64,000 nucleotides of DNA from Tritrichomonas musculus (GCA_039105265.1 JAPFFF010000033.1:682001-746000), one strand, 5' to 3'. Positions 48,594-59,200 are shown, counted from the first letter of the stretch. Made by a program: numbers and translations. Notes: generated by a model not told the origin, from the sequence alone.

Positions 48594-49532
48594 ATGCAAG
48601 ATGAAGATAGGTACTCTGATTGGGACTTCGAAAACTTAGATCATGAACAAAAAAACGACCCTTTAGATAGTCCCGAAGCCAAAGCTTTCTTGGAGCGACA
48701 AGAGAGAACCCTAGAAGATTTTCCTGATTGCGATCTCTATTTTGAAGAAGCAGAATTACGAAACATTTCCTTGCCTGTGAGAATAAAGAAGTCATCCGGG
48801 ATAAGCAGAAAAGAGTTCCAGAAAAAGACCCAAAACTTCTTTACTTCCAAAGATCCCGCAAAAAATCTTGAAGATTTAAAAGAAATGGACAGGCTATTTG
48901 AGCAAGCCGTAGAATATTCAAAGAGAATAAGAGAAAAAAGAGGCCATACAGGAAAAAGGAGAAGAAGATTTCCGAGTCCAGACCCACCATCAGATCAAGA
49001 CCAAGAACCAGCTTCCATTCCAGAAACTCCTCCAGAAGTTCCTGATTATGACCCAAATTATGTCGATATTTGGGAGCCAAACATAAAAAGGCCAAGAATA
49101 GAAGTGGTATTAAATCAAAATAAACAAGAAGAAAGACCAAAAAGGCCAAGAATAGAAGTGTTATTAAATCAAAATAAACAAGAAGAAAGACCAAAAAGCC
49201 CTTCAAAAAAGATTGGAGTTATCAAAATTCCACAATATCCAATTGTCAAAATCAAAGAAAATAAGCATTATACTTTGGCAGGACGGACAAGAAAAAGGGT
49301 TTGTAAAGAAATCAATGAAAAAATGCAAGAATTTGTTGATTCAATCCCAGAAAAGACAGCAGCAGAGGGAATGCCGCTAACAGAAATCAAAGAAAGAATG
49401 ATAACATACTTCAACATGCCTTCTTTGACAGGCAACGGGATCGCCAAATTATCATCTTTTCCTGACCACTTCTGCAAAAAGAAAAAAAGACAGGGTGATA
49501 ATTTTATTATTCTTTATTATAAAAAAACTTAA
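48594..49532 (+). CDS. Polinton protein with shared C-terminal domain (3)
   Basis: A 312-residue protein. The N-terminal half is acidic and charged. Around residues 163-200 an 18-20-residue unit (RPRIEVVLNQNKQEERPK) occurs twice in tandem. The last 90 residues ([29 protein letters not shown]) are homologous to the end domain of 47763-48428. The leader TCATTTTTATATTATG fits the cluster. Divergent from the 47763 gene with about 165 bp between. Function unknown. Confidence 0.6.
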   Translation: MQDEDRYSDWDFENLDHEQKNDPLDSPEAKAFLERQERTLEDFPDCDLYFEEAELRNISLPVRIKKSSGISRKEFQKKTQNFFTSKDPAKNLEDLKEMDRLFEQAVEYSKRIREKRGHTGKRRRRFPSPDPPSDQDQEPASIPETPPEVPDYDPNYVDIWEPNIKRPRIEVVLNQNKQEERPKRPRIEVLLNQNKQEERPKSPSKKIGVIKIPQYPIVKIKENKHYTLAGRTRKRVCKEINEKMQEFVDSIPEKTAAEGMPLTEIKERMITYFNMPSLTGNGIAKLSSFPDHFCKKKKRQGDNFIILYYKKT

Positions 49533-50996
49533 ATTTAAGGTAATATTTTAGATTCCAAATTAGGAATTTAAGATAGTGAATAAAGATTTTTTTTAGCCTG
49601 CCTTTTGTTTTTTCCCTCAAAAATTTTGACAGAATTAGCTTTTGCTCAAAAAGTGAAATTTCCCAACATCCTCTGAAAAAGTCGGAATCCCAACACCCTC
49701 AGAAAAAGTGGAAAGTCCAACACCCTCAGAAAACCTAATCGTCCTATTTTGACTTTTTGAGAGCTCATTGAAAAGTTGATCGGCAAGAATTATCGATTTG
49801 AAAAGGCATTCAAAACCTAATCGGCATTTCTTGACTTTTTGAAAAGGTATTCAAAACCTAATCGGCATTTCTTGACTTTTTGATAGAGCATTCAAAACCT
49901 AATCGGCAAAAAATTTAGATTTGAGAGGGCTCAGAAAACTTCATCGGCAAAAATTTTAGATTTGAGAGGGTATTGAAAAAATTGTGAGTAAAATTTTTTG
50001 CCCCATAATTGTGAGTAAAATTTTGGTTAGCGCGCCATAAACATAGGATAAAGCGCCATAAACATATGATAGAGCGTCATAAACATATGATAGAGCGGCA
50101 TAAACATAGGATAAAGCGCCATAAACATAGGATAAAGCGCCATAAACATATGATGGAGCGCCATAAACAGTCCAAATTCAGAGGAAAATTTTCATTTTTG
50201 AAAGAGCATTCAAAACCTAATCGGCAAAGATTTTAGGTTTGAGAGGGCTCAGAAAACCTAATCGGCACCTCTTGGCTTTTTGAAAGAGCATTCAAAACCT
50301 GATCGGCAAAAAATATGGAATTGAGAGGGTATTCAAAACTTAATCGGCGCTTCCTGGCTTTTTGAGAGGACATTCAAAACCTAATCGTCATTCTTTGACT
50401 TTTTGAAAAGGTATTCAAAACCTGATCGTCAAAGATTTTAGATTTGAGAGGGCATTCAAAAAGTGGGCTGAAAAACTCGTTATGAAAGAGGTATATAACG
50501 TATTTTTTTGGTTAACATTTTGAATTCTCCTTTTCGAGATTAAGTTTATATAACGTATTTTTTGTAAAAATTTTGCCTATCCTATTTTTGGGATTGTCAT
50601 TTTGCCCCAGGAAATTTAGTATGGGGAAATAGGTCAAATCCCATTTTTCAATCCCACTTGGATCCCGTTTTTGGGTCGACCGAAAATTTCTAACATATAT
50701 ATATATACGAACTCTAGTAGAATTGTATAAATAATATAATAATATACAATAATATTATTTATATATATATATATAAAAATGGGATTATATATGGGATTAT
50801 ATATGGGTAGGGGTTTTTAGAAAAAGAGGCTAATTTGAGCACTTTTTAGGTCAAAAAACAGCTAAAATAGGGTCTTTTTGAGGTAATCCCATTTTTGGCT
50901 TTTCACTCCCATTCTTGAATCCCAATCTTCATTTTTGGTTGTTTCACTCCCATTCTTGAATCCCAATCTTCATTTTTTCATGTTTTTTAGTCTACA
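49533..50996. repeat. Stack of tandem repeats inside the Polinton
   Basis: No gene. From 49660 to 50480 a unit of about 40 bp with GACTTTTTGA..., CATTCAAAACCTAATCGGCA recurs irregularly, at first with AACA(T/C)CCTC(T/A)GAAAAAGT. At 50033-50170 a 21-bp unit CGCCATAAACATATGATAGAG occurs seven times. At 50690-50780 there is a long TA-rich piece. At 50902-50980 a 41-bp unit with CACTCCCATTCTTGAATCCC occurs twice. AACATCCTCTGAAAAAGT also occurs at 44960. It looks like terminal DNA of a Polinton, or a replication/packaging region. Confidence 0.65.
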
Positions 50997-52116
50997 GGTG
51001 AACGGGTGAATTTTCACCTCCAACTTCACCTTTCAATTTTTTTCTATTTTTTATTTTTAGGCCAAATGACCCTCCTCCCCGCAGCAACAAATCAAACCAG
51101 CATTACAGCCATTACTCTTGCCCAAGACAACTCTTTGACCGAATGTAGTTTTTCAAAAGAAGTGTCTGAATTCTATAATATGAACTTTGAACAGAAGAAG
51201 ATGGAATTGAAAAATGATTTGTTGAATGATAACTACGACCCGGTAAAATATAAGCTAAATGTCGAAACAAATACAAATCTCATCCGTGATATTTTTACAA
51301 TATTTCATTCCCTGCCAAAATTAAACGACATCACACAGAGCAAGCCAGATGTGCCTATTTTCCAACAAATTATGGAGTTGAAGACAGACTCATCGGAAAT
51401 AAAAAAATTCATTCGAAAAGTAAATTATGACATGATAGGCTATCATTGTAATCACAATTCTATAAATGAAAAGTGTGATAAAATATACGGTAATGTGGTC
51501 GATATATATAATTCAGACGAGTACCTGCACTACCAATCATTCATATCTTTTGCTCTCATGACTGCGCTAAGTATCATTAGAAAAGATAAATTTGGACAGC
51601 CATATAATGTTTATCCGGCAGATGCCTTGTTGTGTGATAATCCCGATGACTTTTCATTCGGATTTATTGATAAATGTAGTGTCAAAGAAGCTTCTGAAAA
51701 TATTATACGACTCAACGGTATGATAGCCAATAACAATGCCCAAACCAATAAATCATGCTCAAAATGTGATGCAGCAAGGAGAAAATACAATTATAGCCTC
51801 TTTCAAATAGAGAGGATGAGAGAAGAGCAAAGAGAACAGCAAGAGATTGATAAACAATACAGAGAAATGTCTGATGAAAACAGATATGATATGAAAGAGT
51901 TTTTGCTCAAAAATTATCCTTCGATAGATAGATTTTTGTTAAAAGATGTCCAAAACAAGTATAAATCCACTTTTAAAATCAATTTAACATTTGATGAATT
52001 GAAGAGAAAAATTGAAGAAACGGGGCTGTTCACAATATCAAATGTCCATAGAACCATGTATGTAAATAGAAAATAAATGAGAGGTGAAGTTGGAGGTGAA
52101 AATTCACCCGTTCACC
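50997..52116 (+). mobile_element. 1.12-kb single-gene unit with perfect 35-bp inverted repeats
   Basis: The left end (50997-51031) begins GGTGAACGGGTGAATTTTCA and ends ACTTCACCT. The right end (52082-52116) is its exact reverse complement over all 35 bases. Each end contains GGTGAA words in alternating orientation, including the palindrome GGTGAATTTTCACC. The right end begins 6 bp after the stop of the single gene inside (51066-52076). No clear target duplication is visible. It looks like a small gene-carrying mobile unit inserted in the Polinton, of a type I do not recognise. Confidence 0.7.
51066..52076 (+). CDS. Single gene of the 35-bp inverted-repeat unit, unknown function
   Basis: The frame is open from 51006, inside the left repeat, but the first ATG is 51066 (MTLLPAATNQTSITAITLAQ), 336 residues. 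The N-terminal two thirds are helical with scattered Cys (YHCNHNSINEKCDKIYG; CDNPDDFSFGFIDKC). Then come CSKC, possibly half of a zinc knuckle, and a charged helix rich in Arg/Glu/Gln (ERMREEQREQQEIDKQY). The C-terminal 60 residues (FLLKNYPSIDRFLLKDVQNK...) look like a small winged-helix-type module. This layout would fit a DNA-binding protein, but no recombinase or nuclease signature is recognised. Confidence 0.6.
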   Translation: MTLLPAATNQTSITAITLAQDNSLTECSFSKEVSEFYNMNFEQKKMELKNDLLNDNYDPVKYKLNVETNTNLIRDIFTIFHSLPKLNDITQSKPDVPIFQQIMELKTDSSEIKKFIRKVNYDMIGYHCNHNSINEKCDKIYGNVVDIYNSDEYLHYQSFISFALMTALSIIRKDKFGQPYNVYPADALLCDNPDDFSFGFIDKCSVKEASENIIRLNGMIANNNAQTNKSCSKCDAARRKYNYSLFQIERMREEQREQQEIDKQYREMSDENRYDMKEFLLKNYPSIDRFLLKDVQNKYKSTFKINLTFDELKRKIEETGLFTISNVHRTMYVNRK

Positions 52117-52189
52117 CCTGGATGATTTTTACAGTTTTTTTGCTCATTTTTGAGCCGAAGCATTTTTTTGTCGCGTGATATTTTTTTTA

Positions 52190-55078
52190 TCACTTTTTTG
52201 GTTTTCTCCTTAATTTAGGCGATTTTTTGGGTTCCTTTTCTTTATCCTCAACCTCTTTTTCACGCTCTTTCTTGGCTTTTTCTCTTTCCTTTTTTTCTTT
52301 TTCTAGCTCCTTTTCTCGCTCTCGTTCCTCTTTTTCTCGTTCTTTTTCCAACTCTCTTTCTCTTTTTTCCTTTTCACGCTCTCTTTCCAGTTCTCTTTCT
52401 CTTTTTTCCTTCTCTCGTTCTCTTTCTCTTTTTTCCTTCTCACGTTCTTTTTCCAGCTCCCTTTCTCTTTTTTCCTTCTCACGTTCTCTTTCCTTTTTTT
52501 CTTTTTCAATCTCCTTTTCTCGCTCCAATTTCTTTTTGTATTTCTCTTTTTCTTCCTCTCTTTCTCGTTCTCTTCTTATTTTATTTAATCTTTTCTTCAT
52601 TGAAGTTTCATCATCAGAGCTTGAATCTCCATATCGAACTCTCAAATTTCTTTTTCTTTTTTCCATAAGTTCTTTTAATGTTTTTTTTCTATCCGAACTG
52701 TTCAAAATTCTCTTTCGTCTCCTTCTTTCTTCATCACTATCTGAGTCTGAATCTACTATTCTTTTTCTTAATTTTCGCTTTAAATAAGAATATCTATCGT
52801 CATCATCAGAATCAGAATCATAGAAATAACTTTTGCCAGTTGCTTCATCTTTTTTAATCAAATTATCGGCCTGCTTTGTTAATTGTTCTTTTTCTTCTTT
52901 TGAATAATTACTGGCTTCGATTAACTGTTTAATCATCTCTTGACCTTTCTTCATTAGGTTTTCTTTAGCTTCAGGAGTATCTTCGACAGTATATTCGTAT
53001 TGAGCTAATTCATCAAAAACTTTATCCTTGATTTGATTAAATTCTTTCTTCCAATTTGTTTTCTTGACATAATCATCAATATCTGGAGCTTCGATATCTG
53101 GAATATAAGTTTGATTAGAGATATTTTGCATAATTTGATTCTGTAAATCATTTACATATTTATTGACATCCCCATTCTGAATTTGAATATTTTTCTCTCC
53201 AAAATTGGCCGGATTTCTATTTTGAGTCATAGCTTTTATCTGTTCTCTTATTGATTTATTTCTATTTTTGACTTTACTTTTGAAACTTTGATGATTCCCA
53301 AATCCATCTCCATCATCATGTTCGAATCCCTTACTCCAAGTTTTTTTGGTTTGTCGAAAGATATCTTTTCCTTTTATTTTAATGGGTCTGCCATTCTTCA
53401 TAACAACCTTACTATCTTCTATAACAGGCGCAGGAGTATTTGTTAAAGCAGGCAAAATAGTCTCTTCTTCAATAATTTTTACAGTAGATTTTGGATGGTC
53501 ATCAGGCTCTTCGATAATAGGTCCTTTATTTTTTGGTACGAAAGGGACAATTTGATATTTTTCTATGATTTCTTCTTTTTTATCTTCCAATTCTTCAATT
53601 TTTTCTTTGATTTTCTCAGCTCCTTCAACATCCTTTTCTTTTTCTTTTTTTTCTAATTCTTCTTTTTGTTTCTCTACTTCTTTGCTTAATTGTTCTTCTA
53701 AAGCTATTGCCTCATCATCTTCAAGGTCTGATAATTCGTCAATAACTTCTCCATCTTCCTTTTTGATAACTATTTTTGGCTTTTCAACTTCATCGTCTGA
53801 TAACTCTTCAATAATATAATTTTTAGCTCTTAACCGACCCAATTTTCTTCCTTCGTCTTTCTTTTTTACAACTTCTTCATCATCCTCTAATTCTTCTACA
53901 ATATAGTCGTTTGCCTTTAAGCGACCTACTTTTTTGAGGACTTTTTCATCTTTATTCATTAAATAGTCTTTAGCATTTAGTCTTTCTTTTCCCTCATCGG
54001 CCGAGTCATCTTCGAGGTCAGATAAATTGTCGTCGACTTTTTGTTTAAATTTTTCTAATTTCTTTTTGACATCAGCTAATTCTTTAGATTCTGGTTCATC
54101 ATCTTCTAAATCACTATTATCTTCCCCATCAGCAAACTGTAATTTATCTTCTTCTGTAATCTCATCATCTTCTTTTTTATGATATCTTTTATGTCTTTTT
54201 TTGAGGGTTTTTAATTCATCAACTTCTTCTTCAGCATCATATTCTTTCCAGTCTGAGCCATCTTCATCATCATCATTAAGTAATTTTTGAATTCCATTTT
54301 CTATTTCATCTTTTAATTTTTCTTCGTCAGTTTTCTTATGTCTTTTATGTCTTTTTTTGAGGGTTTTTAATTCATCAACTTCTTCTTCAGCATCATATTC
54401 TTTCCAGTCTGAGCCATCTTCATCATCATCATGAAGTAATTTTTGAATTCCATTTTCAATATCTTCTTTATATTTTTCCTCTTTTTCTTCGTCTCTTTTC
54501 TTTTTCAAAAGTTCGAGTTCTTCTTCATCGTCACCATCTTCTTCTTCTTCCCATTCAGAATCTTCATCTTTATTTTTAATCATTTTATTGATTTCTTTAT
54601 CTAATTCTTTTTTCATTTTCTTTTTTCTTTTTTCCTCTCCTTCTAAGTCATCGTTGAAATGCTCTAAATCTTCCAAATAATCTGGGGGTTGTTCGATAAT
54701 ATCAAAAGGAGCATTAATTTTTGGGACAGTCATAGCTTCGTCAATATGCATTGTTATAGGATAAATTTGCCCGTTTAATTTTGTAGCATCTAGCCCTAGA
54801 GGATTAAAAGCACAATAGAATCCATAAATCAAACCAAAAAATGCATTGTTTGTTTTATTACAATATTCTCTTATCAATTCAAAATCTTGCTCTAAATATT
54901 TTGTATAAATCCATTCATAAGGTGCTTTAAACTCAAAAGCAGACGTAGGGAATCCTTCAATTTCTGTTTGAGGAACTAATTTTAGACAAGTAAGTTGAGG
55001 ACAATATTCATAATTTTTAACATCTTTTACTAAACCAATTAGGGTATGTAAAGGTAAAATACACTCTTCTTCTGTCAT
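52190..55078 (-). CDS. Polinton very charged coiled-coil protein with shared W...G domain
   Basis: A 962-residue protein. Residues 1-120 are a copy of the shared domain (YEWIYTKYLEQ, W56; FFGLIYGFYC, G82). From 150 to 480 it is acidic and repetitive; a stretch of about 52 residues with DDEDGSDWKEYDAEEEVDEL and LKTLKKRHKRHKK occurs twice, nearly identical at DNA level (about 54180-54460). Three units with (R/K)(A/L)(N/K)(D/N)YI(V/I)EEL follow. The end (about 830-950) is an Arg/Glu/Lys array (EREKEKREREREKEKRERE). Perhaps a core or scaffold protein; the acidic and basic blocks would suit DNA or protein packing. Confidence 0.65.
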   Translation of the reverse strand: MTEEECILPLHTLIGLVKDVKNYEYCPQLTCLKLVPQTEIEGFPTSAFEFKAPYEWIYTKYLEQDFELIREYCNKTNNAFFGLIYGFYCAFNPLGLDATKLNGQIYPITMHIDEAMTVPKINAPFDIIEQPPDYLEDLEHFNDDLEGEEKRKKKMKKELDKEINKMIKNKDEDSEWEEEEDGDDEEELELLKKKRDEEKEEKYKEDIENGIQKLLHDDDEDGSDWKEYDAEEEVDELKTLKKRHKRHKKTDEEKLKDEIENGIQKLLNDDDEDGSDWKEYDAEEEVDELKTLKKRHKRYHKKEDDEITEEDKLQFADGEDNSDLEDDEPESKELADVKKKLEKFKQKVDDNLSDLEDDSADEGKERLNAKDYLMNKDEKVLKKVGRLKANDYIVEELEDDEEVVKKKDEGRKLGRLRAKNYIIEELSDDEVEKPKIVIKKEDGEVIDELSDLEDDEAIALEEQLSKEVEKQKEELEKKEKEKDVEGAEKIKEKIEELEDKKEEIIEKYQIVPFVPKNKGPIIEEPDDHPKSTVKIIEEETILPALTNTPAPVIEDSKVVMKNGRPIKIKGKDIFRQTKKTWSKGFEHDDGDGFGNHQSFKSKVKNRNKSIREQIKAMTQNRNPANFGEKNIQIQNGDVNKYVNDLQNQIMQNISNQTYIPDIEAPDIDDYVKKTNWKKEFNQIKDKVFDELAQYEYTVEDTPEAKENLMKKGQEMIKQLIEASNYSKEEKEQLTKQADNLIKKDEATGKSYFYDSDSDDDDRYSYLKRKLRKRIVDSDSDSDEERRRRKRILNSSDRKKTLKELMEKRKRNLRVRYGDSSSDDETSMKKRLNKIRREREREEEKEKYKKKLEREKEIEKEKKEREREKEKRERELEKEREKEKREREREKEKRERELEREREKEKRERELEKEREKEEREREKELEKEKKEREKAKKEREKEVEDKEKEPKKSPKLRRKPKK

Positions 55079-55123
55079 TTTTTCTTGGAACTTAAAAAAA
55101 ATATATATATGAGTTATTTTCTT

Positions 55124-55537
55124 TTAAATATTCTCTAATTTCATTGTTAAAAATCCTTCCATAAAATTATGAACAAAATTTAGGTCTCCAATAAATATTT
55201 TTTTATCTGCTTTTCTTTCCCAAGCCCATCTCTTTTTGAATTCATAAATTTGAGGCGCCCAATCCTGTCCGTCATAGTAAAATCCATATATATTTCCCTT
55301 TAAGTTTTTACCTGTAGTTTTACCAATACCTTGTGCTAAATTATTAATATTTTCTTCAAAATCTTTTTCGTTGACTTTTTCAAAAGGATAGAATATTTTG
55401 ATTTTCGCAGCTTGTTCATCATTATCCCATTCAACATATAGTAAACTCAAGATATCTGAAGATATAAGTTTCATATCATCTACTGTAAAAGTTTTTGGAT
55501 TAAACATCGCATCAGAATAAATAGGTAAGAATGTCAT
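55124..55537 (-). CDS. Polinton small protein with shared W...G domain
   Basis: A 137-residue protein, 45 bp before the large charged gene on the same strand. Residues 1-90 are a shared-domain copy (YPFEKVNEKDFEENINNL; LKGNIYGFYYDG, G81), closest to that of the 962-residue protein. A further beta-rich part ends it (KKIFIGDLNFVHNF). Function unknown. Confidence 0.6.
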   Translation of the reverse strand: MTFLPIYSDAMFNPKTFTVDDMKLISSDILSLLYVEWDNDEQAAKIKIFYPFEKVNEKDFEENINNLAQGIGKTTGKNLKGNIYGFYYDGQDWAPQIYEFKKRWAWERKADKKIFIGDLNFVHNFMEGFLTMKLENI

Positions 55538-55619
55538 AGTAATGTTTTTTTTTAAAAAAATAAATAAATTTTTATTTTGAACTTAATACCTCGAATATAT
55601 TTTTTTTCCACCACATAAA

Positions 55620-56153
55620 ATGATTAAGAAACGAAATGCAAACGCCGGAGTTAATGCAAATATCTCCCTCGAACCATCTGCTGCTTCACAATCTACTAAC
55701 AACTTAACAAATAATATCTTTATTAATAAGCGAGAAGATGGTAAGGAAGATATTGTTATTACAAGAGATATTGAAGCACCAAATATCATCCAAGAAGACC
55801 CTAATGAATTAGATGTTAAATATAAGATTTTAGAGACTTATGCAAAAATTTTATTAGACCAAGATAAAGCATTAATTTCAAATTTAATTTCTAAAAACTG
55901 TATTATTGTCCCAATAGCTTCTTGCCAAGATATTATCAAAACAATTTTAGGAAAGAAATGTTCTGTCGAAATTTATGTTGATGAAGATATTAAATGTTGC
56001 GCTACAAAAGCATCTCCTATCCGCAAAATTGAAGCTATCAAAATTGTTAATGAAGATGGAGAAATGATAACTGACTTTAAACAAGTTTATAACAAAGAAT
56101 ATAATGATTTAGTTAATGTTTATCATTTATGTCTTAAATATGTCGTTGTATAA
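55620..56153 (+). CDS. Polinton hypothetical protein
   Basis: A 177-residue protein, divergent from the gene at 55124 by 82 bp. A basic, Ala/Asn-rich start (MIKKRNANAGVNANISLEPS) is followed by an acidic helix and a C-terminal beta-rich part with CCATKASPIRKIEAIKIVNE. No family recognised. Confidence 0.55.
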   Translation: MIKKRNANAGVNANISLEPSAASQSTNNLTNNIFINKREDGKEDIVITRDIEAPNIIQEDPNELDVKYKILETYAKILLDQDKALISNLISKNCIIVPIASCQDIIKTILGKKCSVEIYVDEDIKCCATKASPIRKIEAIKIVNEDGEMITDFKQVYNKEYNDLVNVYHLCLKYVVV

Positions 56154-56234
56154 AAAAAATAAGAGAGATAATAAAGAATTTTTTTACAAATCTGGAAATA
56201 CAATTGAAATGTCGGAAAAGTAATAAATGATATT

Positions 56235-59200
56235 TTACAGTAATGAATGTATTACATTCTTAGTGTTATCTACAGCTAAGATACCATTTGATGTAAAGAA
56301 TGAAGAATTAATCAATATGTAATTAACTGTCGCATTGATCATGAGATTGCTACTACTTAATGGAAATTCAATATTGTTTAACCAGATCTTAGTTGGTTCA
56401 CATTGATATTCATACTTAGGTGTATTATTAACGTTGAATGATATACTGATTTTGATTTCTTTAACACTGGTGACATTATCTCTGGTTTCATTATAAGTCA
56501 AATAGAGCGTTCCATCATATTCGTCAAGTTGTTTCTCGAATTGATAATGAATGGTATTACTATTCGTTATATTGAATGTGTAGTTGATTCGTGCTATTTT
56601 ATTCATTAAAGCGTCTAACCTAGCTTTTAATGATTCATTCTCTTGCTGTAGATTTGATATCTGACTGTTCATTGTTACGATACTAGAAACATGTTCGCCT
56701 ACTAGAATAGCTAAATCTTGTTGAGATTTAGATGTATTATCTATCCTTGTCTTCAATTCTTCATTTTCACTTTTCAAAGCATAATTGGTCAAATCAACAG
56801 GTTCAGGAATCTCACTTTTCAAAGCATAATTATCTTTTACGAAATTCATATTTGGAATACAATATTCGTCATAAACTTCAGGTTCGTATGAATAACTTAC
56901 AGACTCTAAATCCAAAACAATATTACTATTATATCTGAGGTTTCCGTCGTAATAGCGATAATAAATAGACAAAGTATTTTCACCTTTCTTGTAATGATAA
57001 TATTCCGCGTCTTCACTATCATACAAATATTCTCCTGAAATATCTTCATTATTACAAGAGCCTTTCACAAAAAGTGATGATTTCTTTAATATTTTACATA
57101 AATCTCCATCCAAATTTGCGATATAAGTTCTTTTATCCTCATCATTTGTTGTTCCATTTACGAATTTTGTAGCGATTGATAATTCTTGAGTTATTTTCTC
57201 AGTTGATAATATATCTGTTTTCAAAGCATATTTTCCATCCGCTTCTTCTTTCGTATATAATTCTTCAATATTTGGTTTCTTAGCTAATTCTTGCTGAATT
57301 GTTTCTAAAGCAGCATTTACTTCGTCAGTTGTTGGATATTCCTCGTCTGCATTTCCTCGTAAACTCATCATCGCAACATCATTTTGATGACTATTTGCTG
57401 CTAAAGCATTAATTTTCTCATCTAAGGCTTCAATATCTGATAAATAAGCTATATCGGCAGGAGTTTTCTCTAATAAAGTTCTTGAAAATGTATTTTTTTC
57501 AATGATGCATCCTGCAATCTTATAGTCAGTATTTTCTCCTGTTATAATGATATTTTTATCAATTTTACTAATATTCGATAAATATTTTGTTTTATATTCT
57601 TCTGATTTTGGAAAACCTTCTATTGTGATGTTGTCTATCGTTATTGTAGTATCAACCCCTTCATATTCTGTTATGGAACCGTCAACAATTTTGAAATAAA
57701 ATCGTTTTTGACCTTCAGAGGTGAATAATTTAAATACGCAAATACCATTATTTAATTCATCTTCTGCTTGAAATAAAACTGCTGCTTGTTCATCTTGATA
57801 ATGAGTAATTATATCAATAATATCAGTTCTTGTCAAATCACTTTTTCGAATATATTCATTTCCTGAGTCAATTTCATTGATTTTTTCAACAATCTTTTTG
57901 ATATAAGGCTTTAACGTATTTCTCATTTGAAAAGATAATTGGACGGCAGATGATAAACTGACTGCTGATGTGTCAGGGTCATCTTCTTCTTCAGTAAAAT
58001 GAAACTTTTCTACTTGTCTATTCTCTAAATTACACCATTCTAAAACATCATTTAAATTTATTTTTGAATCATTTGATAAAGCAAGAGGTGTTGTAAAAGA
58101 ATCTGCTATAGAAACATTATCTGTTATTTGGTCTGATAAATCAACAACTTTTGTGACAGAAGCAACTTGACCAATACTACCTGCTGCTCCACCTGCAAAA
58201 CTAATAAAACTATTAGTAATTCCAATTCCTAGTCTTGTCAAATTTATAGCCATTTGGATTTTTTGAGTAAATTGTATAGCGTTTACTGCAGCCTGTAAAT
58301 ATTGAGTCTTTTCTTTTTGTATTGCCATATCTGCTTTTAAGATATCAACATTATGACCCATTTCTTTAACATCATAACTAACAATATCAAAAGAATTTGT
58401 TAATAAATTTAAATCACTTCTCATTGTCGAAATATTATCTGCCGAAATAATTTTTGATGAACAAATATTATAGTCTGTATAGAGGGTAGAAGCAGCATTG
58501 GGATTAGGATAAACTTCAAAATATTGTTGTTTCATTATATATTCGAAAGGATTAGTATTTGGGTCCCAATTTACCTCCTCTATCGGGTCGACCAAATATT
58601 TATTCAAATATAATTCAATATTTTTTGATGTTGTATTGATATGAGAATTTGAATATCCCCCTCCTGTAGATTCTATAGTATCGATTATAGGACTTAAGGC
58701 AAAACAACTTTTTGAGCCAATAACATACATTTCTCCAACTTTGAACGATAAAGTATTCCAGCAAGAGTCAGATTGGTCAGCCCATTTAAATGATATTTCT
58801 ACATGATGAATTTCATTTTGAATTTTCTTTTCGATAGTTTCATTTTCGCCAATGTTATATTGAATAAATTTTAAGACAATCCCAGCTATATCATATCCTT
58901 CATGAAGTGGAAAATTATCGACATAAAAAATTGCTGGCCAAAGTTTATAGTCAGAATTTGAATTAACTTTTTCACCATTATGTTTGACCATCTGACATTT
59001 AACCGTTCCATTCAATATCATATCTGATATTAAGCAAGTTCTCTTTTTGGGAGAGAGAAAGATATTTCCATCTGACCTTTTTATCATCATACAACAAGTT
59101 TTTCCTTTCCAACCTTTCATATCTGTCATCATGTCATTAGCATCTTTTAAATCTACGAAGGAATTACATTTCAATAAAGATTTTGGTTTGAGAAGACCTT

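Noticed and set aside
49660-50480. CRISPR-like array from the regular short repeats
   Set aside because: The repeats are degenerate and directly adjacent, without unique spacers of constant length, and the host is a eukaryote; tandem satellite-type DNA is the better reading.
52227-52787. Plus-strand Ser/Phe-rich 186-codon frame
   Set aside because: Antisense of the Arg/Glu/Lys array of the 962-residue protein; the composition is a direct result of that repeat.
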